DNA from: an uncultured Muribaculaceae bacterium
GTDB lineage: Bacteria > Bacteroidota > Bacteroidia > Bacteroidales > Muribaculaceae
Assembly: GCA_947625935.1 (NCBI GenBank)
Contig: CANQQE010000011.1
Coordinates: 1-64,000 of the forward strand
Length of the DNA: 64,000 nt
Reading direction: 5' to 3'
In this document: positions 16,107-24,217 of the stretch, one piece after another
Layout: every line of letters begins with the position of its first letter
Position numbering within the stretch: position 1 is the first letter of the stretch
The notes under the pieces: model-generated
Seen by the model: only the letters and a program-made list of their open reading frames with translations
Database searches by the model: none
What the model was told of the DNA's origin: nothing
Program-made: the position numbers and the translations under genes

Positions 16107-17474
16107 ATGAGAAGAACTATGAAACCAAGGCCCCTATTTCTTGCACTAATCCTGTTGTTGACAGGCATCGAAGTCCTCGCTGATGACTTTTATCAAAACG
16201 GTATCCATTACTACATTTTATCGGAAACAAGCCGGACTGTGAAGGTGACGTGGAGATATGGTTCAGGAGATGACAGAAAATATAGCGGTAACATAGTTAT
16301 ACCGTCTAAAGTAATCAATAGAGATGCCTTAACGGGGAAAGCTATAACATATACAGTGACAGCTATAGGTATGAGTGCTTTTGATAATTGCACCGGGTTA
16401 ACATCCGTGTCCATTCCAAATTCAGTTGAATATATTGGCGATGGTGCTTTTATCGGTTGTCATGGTTTAACGTCGGTTACACTTCCCACATCCGTGAAAA
16501 CGATAGACGAAGGAGCCTTTTCATATTGCAGCGGTTTGACTTCAATGACCATTCCAAGCTCCGTTGAATTTATCGGTGAGAATGCCTTTAACAATTGCAC
16601 CAGCCTGACATCAATTGCAATTCCAACCTCTGTTAAATTTGTCAGGCAGGGGACCTTTTCCAATTGCACCCGCCTGACATCGATTGTTATTCCTAATTCG
16701 GTTACATCTATAGGTGAGTGGGCTTTCTATGGCTGTAAAAACTTGACATCGGTGACAATAGGAAACTCGGTGGCATCTATAGGTGAGGAGGCTTTCAGAG
16801 ATTGCACCCGCCTGACATCTATAGTTATCCCTAATTCTGTAATATCGATAGGCAACAAAACTTTCCTTAGTTGCTATGGACTTACTTCTGTAACCATCGG
16901 AAATAATGTAACATCTATTGGAAGTGAGGCGTTTGGCTATTGCAACGGTTTGATATCGGTTGATATTCCCAATTCTGTTACATCTATAGGTATGTTGGCT
17001 TTCAATCATTGCAGCAGCCTTACCTCGGTGACTATCGGAAATTCCGTGACGACTATTGACTCTCATACTTTCATGGAGTGTAGCAGCCTTGCTTCGGTGA
17101 CTATCGGAAATTCCGTGACAAATATCAACATTGGAGCCTTTTCAGGTTGCACCAATTTGACATCGGTATATTGCAAAGCTGTTACGCCGCCGTCAACAGA
17201 TAATAGATTTGGTGTGTTTAGCAATTATGATGCGACGCTTTATGTGCCTATAGGATGCAAGTCTAAGTATGAGTCGGTGGATCCCTGGAGGAAATTCAAG
17301 ACTATCGAGGAGATGGATTTTGCCGGCGTTGAGGATGTAGCGGTTGACGATATCAATGGAAGCAGCATCGTGGGCTATTACAATGCCCAAGGGATAAGGG
17401 CCGATGAGCCTTGGCCTGGGCTGAACATCGCGGTCTATAGCGACGGCTCAAAACGTAAAGTCATCTATAAATAA
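16107..17474 (+). CDS. BspA-type leucine-rich-repeat surface protein
   Basis: An exported protein with signal peptide MKPRPLFLALILLLTGIEVLA (start ATG 16107 or 16119). About twelve LRR_5 repeats of ~23 residues run from residue ~90 to ~350. Their consensus is LTSVTIPNSVTSIGxxAFxxC, like Treponema/Bacteroides BspA, which bind host proteins or matrix. A short domain with TLYVPIGCKSKYESVDPW closes the repeats. The C-terminus (YYNAQGIRADEPWPGLNIAV) matches the YNLQG-type ending of the second LRR protein at 57373 and probably serves surface display (inference). Repeats 6-11 are very similar at DNA level, so copy number may vary. Strong promoter and perfect terminator make it a single-gene unit. 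Confidence 0.88.
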   Translation: MRRTMKPRPLFLALILLLTGIEVLADDFYQNGIHYYILSETSRTVKVTWRYGSGDDRKYSGNIVIPSKVINRDALTGKAITYTVTAIGMSAFDNCTGLTSVSIPNSVEYIGDGAFIGCHGLTSVTLPTSVKTIDEGAFSYCSGLTSMTIPSSVEFIGENAFNNCTSLTSIAIPTSVKFVRQGTFSNCTRLTSIVIPNSVTSIGEWAFYGCKNLTSVTIGNSVASIGEEAFRDCTRLTSIVIPNSVISIGNKTFLSCYGLTSVTIGNNVTSIGSEAFGYCNGLISVDIPNSVTSIGMLAFNHCSSLTSVTIGNSVTTIDSHTFMECSSLASVTIGNSVTNINIGAFSGCTNLTSVYCKAVTPPSTDNRFGVFSNYDATLYVPIGCKSKYESVDPWRKFKTIEEMDFAGVEDVAVDDINGSSIVGYYNAQGIRADEPWPGLNIAVYSDGSKRKVIYK

Positions 17475-17494
17475 GTAAAACACACATTTTTCGG

Positions 17495-17535
17495 ACAGGT
17501 GACGCGCCATAGGTTTGGCGCGTCACCTGTTTTTT
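17495..17535 (+). terminator. Intrinsic terminator after the first LRR gene
   Basis: A perfect 15-bp stem (ACAGGTGACGCGCCA at 17495-17509 with TGGCGCGTCACCTGT at 17516-17530), a 6-base loop, and a T run ending at 17535. Confidence 0.92.
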
Positions 17536-17621
17536 AGGGGGATACCTGTAATGCTAACAAGCAGGTGCGAAATAAATTAATAGCCTTAAAGAATTCAGCA
17601 TTAGAATTAAAAAACAAGTTT

Positions 17622-19088
17622 TTATGAACCAGGTTTGATTAATTCCCAATGCCCTCCTTTTTTTGAGCCTACATAGCGGATTATTCCGGAAAGGACGGCA
17701 AGCTCGCGTTCAATTGTTTTGGCAGAGACTCCAATGGCGGAAGCAATCTCAGCTCTTGTGGTTTGTGGTTTTTCGCTGATTAGGACTATGATTTGTTGCT
17801 GGCGGTTGGTCAATTTTTTAGCGACATTTTTAGCGACATTTTTAGCGACATTTTTAGCGACATCAATTGTATCAGATTCACGGGTCTGTAGGTCAAAGGT
17901 AATTTTCACGGAGTTAATTGTCGTTTCAATGTGCATTGGTTGGCCGGTTACTTCCGGCCATCTTTTGAGCTTACGGAGGCCATAGCCGAGGTTCTCCGAC
18001 AAGTGCGCAAGTCGGAACAGCTTTGCTATAACAGGGTTGCGCGGCTGAGATTCAAAAGAGCTTTCCATAACGTCCAATGGCATTGGCATTCCACCCGGAT
18101 TGAGAAACTCAATGCGGTCGTCAAAGACGTGGATACAGCTACGGCGAGGGCTGAAATGGTCGGCATGGGCCATTTGATTTGCCATTGCTTCGCGCAAAAT
18201 ATCGTATTGAGAGAAATCCTCTACAGACTGTCCGCGTTCGTTTATCCCAACCATCGGGGTGTTGACAATAGTGCGGAGGCGGCGTAGAATAATCCTGCTG
18301 GCTTCCCAAAGATTTTGCTGTTCTGGTATGCGATATGTATAGTTATTCGTCATAGCATCAATACCTATACCGGGAATTTCAACATAGTCAGCACAGAATG
18401 TTGGGATAAAATTAAAGGTATATGGGTTCTTTCCAAGCATTATCAAGCCGCCGTAGGTAAGTTGCCCTGAATGGTCGGTAATGCCCACTCCCTTACAGAA
18501 GTCCTCATCGCTTACACTGTCAAGATGTGAAACCATTCCCCAATGACGCACCTCGCCTCTGAAATCAGTCAACGCATCCCGGTTGAGCATATCAATATTG
18601 GTATCAGGGATGGATTTCTGCGACTGAACACCGAATGACTGGTCGCGGATCATAGACATTATTTCCTGTTGCGTGGCTCTTTGGTCGCCACTGCCCATGC
18701 GGATAAACGTATTTTCGAGCGAGCCAAAATAAACAGGCTTGGCCTCCGATGACGGCACATAAAAAGCAATGATATTTTTACTGTCGATTTCATAACGATG
18801 AGGCGTTGCGAATAGAGGAACATTGAATTTCTTTGAACGCAATGTCCCAAAGAAATCCTGTTCGAGTTTCTCTATATTATCGACACCGCTAACCTCGAAA
18901 GAACGCCCGGATTGCTTAACTCCAAGCACAATCCAACCACCGGAGCAATTTGAGAAGGCGCTTACAGTTTCCCAGATACTTTTCGGTAATTCTGATTTCG
19001 CAGCCTTGACTTCGAAATCGTCCCATTCTATGTCGCGTAGCCGCGCTACAAGTTCTTCTTTCCTCATCTCAAATACAAAATTAACCAA
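17622..19088 (-). CDS. AlbA_2 domain ATP-binding transcriptional regulator (COG2865 type)
   Basis: Residues ~15-130 are an AlbA_2 (Schlafen-type) domain with FEVKAA, WETVSAFSNCSGGWIVLGV and IIAFYVPSS. A middle region (~235-390) has the HATPase_c_4-like REAMANQMAHADH and DRIEFLNPGGMP. The C-terminus is a winged helix (LTNRQQQIIVLISEKPQTTRAEIA ... SAKTIERELAVL). Such proteins are accessory regulators; targets are unknown and some sit in defence islands, though nothing like that is here. Four copies of an Asn-Val-Ala-Lys unit precede the winged helix (see repeat). A later start at ATG 19067 (MRKEELVARL) is as good as 19088. Convergent with the LRR gene. Confidence 0.85.
   Translation of the reverse strand: MVNFVFEMRKEELVARLRDIEWDDFEVKAAKSELPKSIWETVSAFSNCSGGWIVLGVKQSGRSFEVSGVDNIEKLEQDFFGTLRSKKFNVPLFATPHRYEIDSKNIIAFYVPSSEAKPVYFGSLENTFIRMGSGDQRATQQEIMSMIRDQSFGVQSQKSIPDTNIDMLNRDALTDFRGEVRHWGMVSHLDSVSDEDFCKGVGITDHSGQLTYGGLIMLGKNPYTFNFIPTFCADYVEIPGIGIDAMTNNYTYRIPEQQNLWEASRIILRRLRTIVNTPMVGINERGQSVEDFSQYDILREAMANQMAHADHFSPRRSCIHVFDDRIEFLNPGGMPMPLDVMESSFESQPRNPVIAKLFRLAHLSENLGYGLRKLKRWPEVTGQPMHIETTINSVKITFDLQTRESDTIDVAKNVAKNVAKNVAKKLTNRQQQIIVLISEKPQTTRAEIASAIGVSAKTIERELAVLSGIIRYVGSKKGGHWELIKPGS
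17814..17862. repeat. 12-bp tandem repeat in the regulator gene
   Basis: The plus strand carries four copies of TTTTTAGCGACA, coding on the minus strand for repeated Asn-Val-Ala-Lys between the ATPase-like region and the winged helix. The unit length is a multiple of three, so copy-number change keeps the frame and alters only linker length. Confidence 0.85.
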
Positions 19089-19143
19089 TTTCGTTGGATT
19101 GTCAACAGTTTAATCAGTGTTTGGTGTTTTTAGGGTGGGAGTT

Positions 19144-19174
19144 TTTGGTTATGGGAAAGTTTTGGGTAAATTCG
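19144..19174 (+). promoter_or_regulatory. Promoter of the GH13 lipoprotein gene
   Basis: TTTG (19144-19147), 19 bases, then TAAATTCG (19167-19174), one base off the -7 consensus. The same GTAAATTCGCGTT string occurs at 369-381 before cysE. Confidence 0.5.
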
Positions 19175-19205
19175 CGTTAAGAATCTAACCATAATCAATC
19201 ACCGC

Positions 19206-20636
19206 ATGAAAAAGTTAGCAATTTTCACCATGATTGCCGGGTTGGCTACATCGGTCTTCGGATGCAGCGACCGCACGGCTAAAAACAACGCCACCGGCGA
19301 GAACGATTCAACCTACACAACCGTGAAACACCCCGACTGGAGCCGCAATGCGGTAATCTATGAGGTGAACCTGCGTCAGTACACCGATTCGGGCACGGTT
19401 ACCGCTTTTGCCCGGGAGCTTCCCCGCCTGAAGGATCTCGGAGTCGACATCCTCTGGTTCATGCCAGTGTATCCCATCTCTGAGAAAAACCGGAAAGGTG
19501 AGCTTGGCAGTTATTACGCCGTTAAGGATTACACGGCTTTCAATCCTGAGTTCGGCACAATCGAGCAGTTTAAGGATGTGGTGAAGCAAGCCCATGACTT
19601 AGGTATGAAAGTGATACTTGACTGGGTGCCCAACCACTCGGGTTGTGACAACGCCTGGGTTACGGAGCACCCCGACTGGTATGCCAAGGATTCGCTTGGC
19701 AATATGTATGGACCTTATGACTGGACTGACGTCTACAAGTTTGACTACAGCAACAAGGATATGCGCGCCGCCATGGTCGACGCTTTTAAATTCTGGCTCA
19801 CCGAAGTGGGTGTCGACGGTTTCCGTTGTGACGTAGCCATGGAGGTTCCCACCGATTTCTGGGATGAGACACGCCCGATGCTTCAGGAGGTTAAGCCAGA
19901 CCTGTTCATGCTTGCCGAAGCGAGCGTCCCGGAACTGCAGAAGAACGGTTTCGACATGGGTTATAACTGGCCGATGAAAGACTTGTTCAGCGCAATCGCC
20001 GCCACCGCGGGCCAATACACCTTCAAAAAAGATGGTGAGGAAATGAAGAAATTCCCGGCAACAAAGGCTGTGGCCATCGATTCGCTTCTCGCCGAGCAAG
20101 CCTCCACTTACCCCCGTGACACTTACCTTATGAACATGATCACCAACCATGACCTCAACTCATGGGAGGGGACGGAGTTTGAGCGTCTCGGCAATCTCAC
20201 GGAGGCATTCGCAGTGTTGAGCTACACGCTTCCCGGTATGCCTCTTATGTACACCGGCCAGGAGACCGGCATGAACCGCGCCCTTGAATTTTTCGTAAAG
20301 GATAAAGCCCCCAACTGGGAACCGCGCAACGATTATTTCGCATTCTATCAGAAACTCAACAACCTGAAGCATAACCAGGCCGCACTGCTTGCCGGAGAGG
20401 CGGGCGGAGAGATGAAACGCTACGCCACCAATAGCGATGACCTCTACATCTTCTCGCGCGAGAAAGATGGCTCTAAAGTGATCGTCATGGCCAATCTCGG
20501 AGCCGGCGAGCAACCTGTCGAGTACAAGGGTGAAAAGCCTGAGGCGAAGGATATGATAAACTACTTCACAGCCGCCGCCGAGGAGCTTCCCGCAACGCTT
20601 AAACCGGGTGAGTACCGAGTTTATGTCAACAAATAA
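19206..20636 (+). CDS. GH13 alpha-amylase-family lipoprotein
   Basis: A membrane-anchored alpha-glucan hydrolase. The signal MKKLAIFTMIAGLATSVFGC ends in a lipobox with Cys20. The catalytic set is complete: region I LDWVPNH, nucleophile Asp209 in GFRCDVAMEVP, acid/base Glu238 in MLAEAS, and His315-Asp316 in TNHDLNSWEG. A short C-terminal beta domain ends at residue 476. It would act on maltooligosaccharides in the periplasm or at the surface. It works with the large amylase at 5052 only by function, not by operon: it has its own promoter, and the next gene overlaps or abuts its end, so read-through into the LOG gene is likely. Confidence 0.92.
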   Translation: MKKLAIFTMIAGLATSVFGCSDRTAKNNATGENDSTYTTVKHPDWSRNAVIYEVNLRQYTDSGTVTAFARELPRLKDLGVDILWFMPVYPISEKNRKGELGSYYAVKDYTAFNPEFGTIEQFKDVVKQAHDLGMKVILDWVPNHSGCDNAWVTEHPDWYAKDSLGNMYGPYDWTDVYKFDYSNKDMRAAMVDAFKFWLTEVGVDGFRCDVAMEVPTDFWDETRPMLQEVKPDLFMLAEASVPELQKNGFDMGYNWPMKDLFSAIAATAGQYTFKKDGEEMKKFPATKAVAIDSLLAEQASTYPRDTYLMNMITNHDLNSWEGTEFERLGNLTEAFAVLSYTLPGMPLMYTGQETGMNRALEFFVKDKAPNWEPRNDYFAFYQKLNNLKHNQAALLAGEAGGEMKRYATNSDDLYIFSREKDGSKVIVMANLGAGEQPVEYKGEKPEAKDMINYFTAAAEELPATLKPGEYRVYVNK

Positions 20637-21210
20637 TCCCGTCAAGGGAATCACCGTCTATTGCGCGTCGAGCGAGCGGGTCGCCCCCCATTATGTGGCT
20701 GAGGCGGCCCGACTCGGCCGCGCCATTGCCGAGAGCGGTCTGCCGCTGATAACGGGGGCCGGACGTATGGGCCTGATGGGGGCGGTGAATGACGCCGCCA
20801 TGCTGGCGGGAGGCGAGACCATAGGTGTGATACCGCGTTTCATGGTTGACCGCGGCTGGCACCACCTCGGTCTTTCGCGCCTTGAAATCACCCCCGATAT
20901 GCACAGCCGCAAGGAGGCGATGGCTCGCCTGTCGCGCGCCGCGATAGCTCTGCCGGGCGGTTTCGGAACGCTGGAGGAGCTTCTTGAAATCATCACATGG
21001 CGCCAGCTCGGCCTGTATGACGGCAACATCGTGGTAATGAACACCAACGGCTACTATGACCGGCTGCTTGCAATGATCGGGCATGCCGTCGACGAGCGGT
21101 TTATCCCGGCCGACCATGAATCGCTTTTCTCGGTAGCTTCGACGGCGGAGCAGGCTGTTGAATTGGCCTTGCGGACGCCCCACTCCCCCACCCTTTCGCC
21201 AAAATTCTGA
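20623..21210 (+). CDS. LOG-family protein (TIGR00730; phosphoribohydrolase-like)
   Basis: A Rossmann-fold protein of the LOG group, often mislabelled lysine decarboxylase. Homologues hydrolyse nucleoside monophosphates (cytokinin riboside 5'-phosphate in plants) to base and ribose-5-phosphate. Diagnostic motifs are GAGRMGLMGAVNDAA, SRKEAMARL and PGGFGTLEELLEIITWRQLG. I chose ATG 20623; an upstream ATG at 20608 in frame would overlap the amylase gene by 29 bases. First gene of a dense run ending with the TatD-like gene at 24140. Confidence 0.9.
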   Translation: MSTNNPVKGITVYCASSERVAPHYVAEAARLGRAIAESGLPLITGAGRMGLMGAVNDAAMLAGGETIGVIPRFMVDRGWHHLGLSRLEITPDMHSRKEAMARLSRAAIALPGGFGTLEELLEIITWRQLGLYDGNIVVMNTNGYYDRLLAMIGHAVDERFIPADHESLFSVASTAEQAVELALRTPHSPTLSPKF

Positions 21211-21221
21211 TTATCACAGCA

Positions 21222-22100
21222 ATGCCATCACTCAGCGATACAATCGAAACTCCGTCGGACACCATTGTGATCACAGTGGATTCAGTCATGGCTGCCGATA
21301 GCACGGCCCGCGTCGCGCTTCCATGGGAGAAATCTTTGTGTCATGAGGCTGAGGCACCCGCGTCGTCCTCAGAACGCGAGGCGTGCAGGTCGTTGGAAAC
21401 CACCTATCTGTCGGGCCTCCCCGCCGTTCCGCGTCAGCCACGCGTCGCTACCGACTCAGGGATACTGACGTTGCTGACGGTTATGTTTCTGTTTGTGGCT
21501 TTCAGTTTCAAGCATTGCGCGAAGCTGTTCGGAGTGCTCGCCGCCGACCTGTGGTCGGTGCGCCGCCGCGCCAATGCGTTTGATGACCCGACTGCCAACG
21601 AAACCCGCGTGCTCGTGGTGCTTTTGTTTCAGTTGTGGGTGTGTGAAGGGCTGCTGATTTATGCCGCTCTCAACAATCTCGGCTATATCTCTGTTCCGGC
21701 ATCGATATTCACACCCATAGTAGCTTTGTCGGGTGTCGCGGCCGCTTACTACCTGTCGCAGCTTGCAGCCTATCGGTTTGTGGGCTATCTTTTCACCGAT
21801 TCCATCGGGGCTTCGCAATGGGTCAAGGGTTTTAACTCGTCGCAGGCGTTTCTCGGCATCACACTGATGGCTCCGGCATTGGTTACCGTTTTTTATCCGT
21901 TGGCTACAGAGGCCATGCTTCGGACAGCCGCGGGGCTATATATCGCGGCACGCTTAATGTTTATTATTAAGGGATTTAGAATTTTTTACCACAATTTCCC
22001 GTCGTTGCTTTATTTTATTTTGTACCTTTGCGCCTTGGAATTGGTACCCCTGATTCTGTTGGCCTCAGCGGTGACTTATTTAAGTCAATTTCTGAGCTGA
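21222..22100 (+). CDS. DUF4271 membrane protein
   Basis: A 292-residue protein with a hydrophilic Asp/Ser-rich N-terminal ~85 residues, then about six membrane segments (for example ILTLLTVMFLFVAFSFKHC and LLYFILYLCALELVPLILLA). I recognise it as DUF4271, a Bacteroidota-only family usually encoded just before hemD, as here. The role is unknown. It starts 11 bases after the LOG gene. Confidence 0.85.
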   Translation: MPSLSDTIETPSDTIVITVDSVMAADSTARVALPWEKSLCHEAEAPASSSEREACRSLETTYLSGLPAVPRQPRVATDSGILTLLTVMFLFVAFSFKHCAKLFGVLAADLWSVRRRANAFDDPTANETRVLVVLLFQLWVCEGLLIYAALNNLGYISVPASIFTPIVALSGVAAAYYLSQLAAYRFVGYLFTDSIGASQWVKGFNSSQAFLGITLMAPALVTVFYPLATEAMLRTAAGLYIAARLMFIIKGFRIFYHNFPSLLYFILYLCALELVPLILLASAVTYLSQFLS

Positions 22101-22136
22101 GAAGCCGATTAAGCAACAAATCATAACGACGAGATA

Positions 22137-22904
22137 GTGAAAATAAAAAAAGTATTAGTTTCCCAACCGAAACCGGCTTCTGATAAATCACCCTATTACG
22201 AAATAGCAGAAAAATATGGAGTGGAGATAGAGTTCCGACCCTTTATCAAGGTAGAGGGCCTGTCGGCGAAAGAATTTCGTCAGTCGAAGATTTCCATATC
22301 AGATTTCACTGCCATAATTTTCACGGCCCGCACCGCTGTAGACCATTTCTTCCGTCTTTGTGAGGAGATGCGCATAAGCATACCCGACACAATGAAATAT
22401 TTCTGCACCACAGAGTCGATAGCCCTTTATCTGCAGAAGTATATCATCTATCGCAAACGCAAGATATTCCACGGCAACACTGGAAAGCTCGACGATTTGT
22501 TGCCCTACCTGAACAAGCACAATAAGGAGCGTTTCCTTTATGCCGTCAGCGATGTGCATAAAGATGACACCAACATTCTTGACAGCAACAACATCAACTA
22601 TACAAAGGCAGTTATGTATCGCACGGTCAGCAATGATTTCGGTCCGGATGAAGCGTTTGACTACGATATGCTCCTGTTTTTCAGCCCGTCTGGAATCGCC
22701 TCGCTTTTGAAAAACTTCCCCCAGTTTGAACAGAAGGAGATCAAGATAGGTTGCTTCGGCCCGACCACCGCGAAAGCAGTCCGCGACGCCGGTCTGCGCC
22801 TCGACATCGAGGCCCCGTCGTCCAAGGCTCCGTCAATGACAGCAGCTCTCGACTTGTTTCTGAAAGAGGAAACCGCTGAAGATTGCGCCGAACAGGAACA
22901 ATGA
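22137..22904 (+). CDS. hemD: Uroporphyrinogen-III synthase
   Basis: It cyclises hydroxymethylbilane to uroporphyrinogen III for heme or corrinoid synthesis. The two-domain HemD fold is suggested by KKVLVSQPKP at the start, the hinge region around VDHFFRL, and the C-terminal LLFFSPSGIASLLKNFP and IGCFGPTTAKAVRDAG motifs. The start is GTG at 22137; no ATG lies nearby upstream in frame. Its end overlaps rnpA by four bases. The other heme genes are not in the window; in Bacteroidota this DUF4271-hemD-rnpA-yidD run is a recurrent arrangement. Confidence 0.88.
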   Translation: MKIKKVLVSQPKPASDKSPYYEIAEKYGVEIEFRPFIKVEGLSAKEFRQSKISISDFTAIIFTARTAVDHFFRLCEEMRISIPDTMKYFCTTESIALYLQKYIIYRKRKIFHGNTGKLDDLLPYLNKHNKERFLYAVSDVHKDDTNILDSNNINYTKAVMYRTVSNDFGPDEAFDYDMLLFFSPSGIASLLKNFPQFEQKEIKIGCFGPTTAKAVRDAGLRLDIEAPSSKAPSMTAALDLFLKEETAEDCAEQEQ

Positions 22905-23317
22905 AGCAATACGGTCTTCCCAAACGGCAAAAGCTGTGTAGCGAGACGGCAATCGATATGCTGTTTTCAAGCAGAGAGGCCGGTACGGAGGCTGCTTTAT
23001 GCTACCCGCTCCGTGGCGTTTGGCGCGTCAACGCCGGTCGTCGAGACGGGGAGGCCGCTCTTAGATTTCTGATATCGGTTCCGAAGAAACGTCTGCGCCG
23101 CGCCGTAGACAGGGTTAAGATGCGCCGCCGCGTGCGCGAGGCGTTCAGACTCAGCCAGCACGCCTATCCGTCGCTAAAGTCACGTTACATCGATTTCGGA
23201 ATAATCTATGTGGCTGACAAGCTACTCCCCTACTCCAATGTGGAACGCGCCGTCAACCGGCTGATGATGAAGATGTCGGCAGAGCCGGAAAAGGATACGG
23301 CGTCGTCGTGTGAGTGA
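22901..23317 (+). CDS. rnpA: Ribonuclease P protein component
   Basis: The small basic protein subunit that assists the RNase P RNA in trimming tRNA 5' leaders. [11 protein letters not shown] at the start and the RNR-type motif [18 protein letters not shown] identify it. ATG 22901 is used because it gives the normal N-terminus and an ATGA overlap with hemD; an upstream ATG at 22883 is unlikely. rpmH, which often precedes rnpA in other phyla, is absent here. Confidence 0.93.
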   Translation: MKQYGLPKRQKLCSETAIDMLFSSREAGTEAALCYPLRGVWRVNAGRRDGEAALRFLISVPKKRLRRAVDRVKMRRRVREAFRLSQHAYPSLKSRYIDFGIIYVADKLLPYSNVERAVNRLMMKMSAEPEKDTASSCE

Positions 23318-23550
23318 TGAGCGGACGCCTCGGACGGTTGGCCGCCCAACTGCTGATATTACCCATAAGATTTTACCAACTCTGCATCTCCCCGATGCTT
23401 CCTCAATCGTGCCGGTTCACGCCGACGTGCAGCCAGTATGCGATAGAGGCTCTGCGCCGTCACGGGCCGCTGAAAGGCTTGTGGCTTGCGGTGAGACGCA
23501 TAGCGCGTTGCCATCCGTGGGGAGGGAGCGGCTATGACCCTGTGCCATGA
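23317..23550 (+). CDS. yidD: Membrane protein insertion efficiency factor
   Basis: A small amphipathic inner-membrane-associated protein that aids YidC-dependent insertion. [27 protein letters not shown] and the end [12 protein letters not shown] are the family hallmarks, with the three conserved Cys. ATG 23317 overlaps the rnpA stop (TGATG); a GTG at 23314 would add one residue. rnpA-yidD pairing is widespread in bacteria. Confidence 0.94.
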   Translation: MSGRLGRLAAQLLILPIRFYQLCISPMLPQSCRFTPTCSQYAIEALRRHGPLKGLWLAVRRIARCHPWGGSGYDPVP

Positions 23551-24140
23551 CCGAGAGGCTGATAGATATACACACGCATGACCTGACGGCCGCCGCGCCC
23601 TCGATTATCTCGGTGGAGCCAGGCGCTGAATTTATTCAGGGCAAGTGTTATTCGGTCGGAATACATCCGTATACCGTCGGTGGCGGTGGCGCGCTTAACC
23701 TGGAACAACTCAGAGCTGACGCTGCACGCCCCGAAGTGGTGGCCATAGGCGAGACTGGAATCGACCGCCTGAAAGGTGGCGGAATCGAGCGACAGTTGGA
23801 TGTCCTGAGGGCTCACGCCGATATTAGCGAACAGCTCGGTAAGCCGCTAATAATGCACGTCGTGAAAGGGTTTCCTGAGGTCATCGCTTTGAGGCGCGAA
23901 ATGAGGCCCCGGCAGCGGTGGATCGTACACGGTTTCCGCGGCAAGCCTGAGCTTGCCATGGAATTGCTGCGCCATGGGTTTGACCTGTCGCTCGGCGAGC
24001 GTTTCAACAGTGATACCGCTGCGATGCTTCCGGCTGACCGTCTGTGGATTGAGACCGATACCTCGCCACTGTCCATCAACGAAATAGCCGCCCGCGTGGC
24101 ATCATGCCGTGACGACGGTTGGCGGTTTGGCCAAGTTTAG
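23547..24140 (+). CDS. TatD-family metal-dependent hydrolase
   Basis: A TIM-barrel hydrolase of the TatD DNase type. Metal ligands are visible as DIHTH near residue 7, GETGID with the Glu, MHVVKG, VHGFRG and ETDTSPL with the Asp. At 197 residues it is shorter than typical TatD (~260); the missing part is mostly loops and helices between strands, and all motif positions are kept. Substrate is unknown. It overlaps yidD by four bases and ends the LOG-to-TatD run. Confidence 0.87.
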   Translation: MTERLIDIHTHDLTAAAPSIISVEPGAEFIQGKCYSVGIHPYTVGGGGALNLEQLRADAARPEVVAIGETGIDRLKGGGIERQLDVLRAHADISEQLGKPLIMHVVKGFPEVIALRREMRPRQRWIVHGFRGKPELAMELLRHGFDLSLGERFNSDTAAMLPADRLWIETDTSPLSINEIAARVASCRDDGWRFGQV

Positions 24141-24149
24141 TTACCTTTG
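24119..24149 (+). promoter_or_regulatory. Promoter of the flippase-like gene
   Basis: TTG (24119-24121), 20 bases, then TACCTTTG (24142-24149). It overlaps the end of the TatD-like gene and starts a new unit of two genes. Confidence 0.65.
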
Positions 24150-24217
24150 CAACGATTGACAAACAGATTCCCCAAAATTTAATCAGAACATAAACAGCCT
24201 GACAGCATATTCTTGAT

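Noticed and set aside
16400-17170. Regular ~69-base repeats that could look like a CRISPR array
   Set aside because: They are degenerate, in frame and encode LRR_5 units; no spacer structure.
17622-19088. AlbA_2 protein as part of a defence system
   Set aside because: No nuclease, reverse transcriptase, methylase or other defence gene adjoins it.
22901-23550. rnpA-yidD plus parS taken as proof of a nearby replication origin
   Set aside because: No dnaA, rpmH or DnaA-box cluster is seen; the parS site alone suggests only the origin-proximal part of the chromosome.
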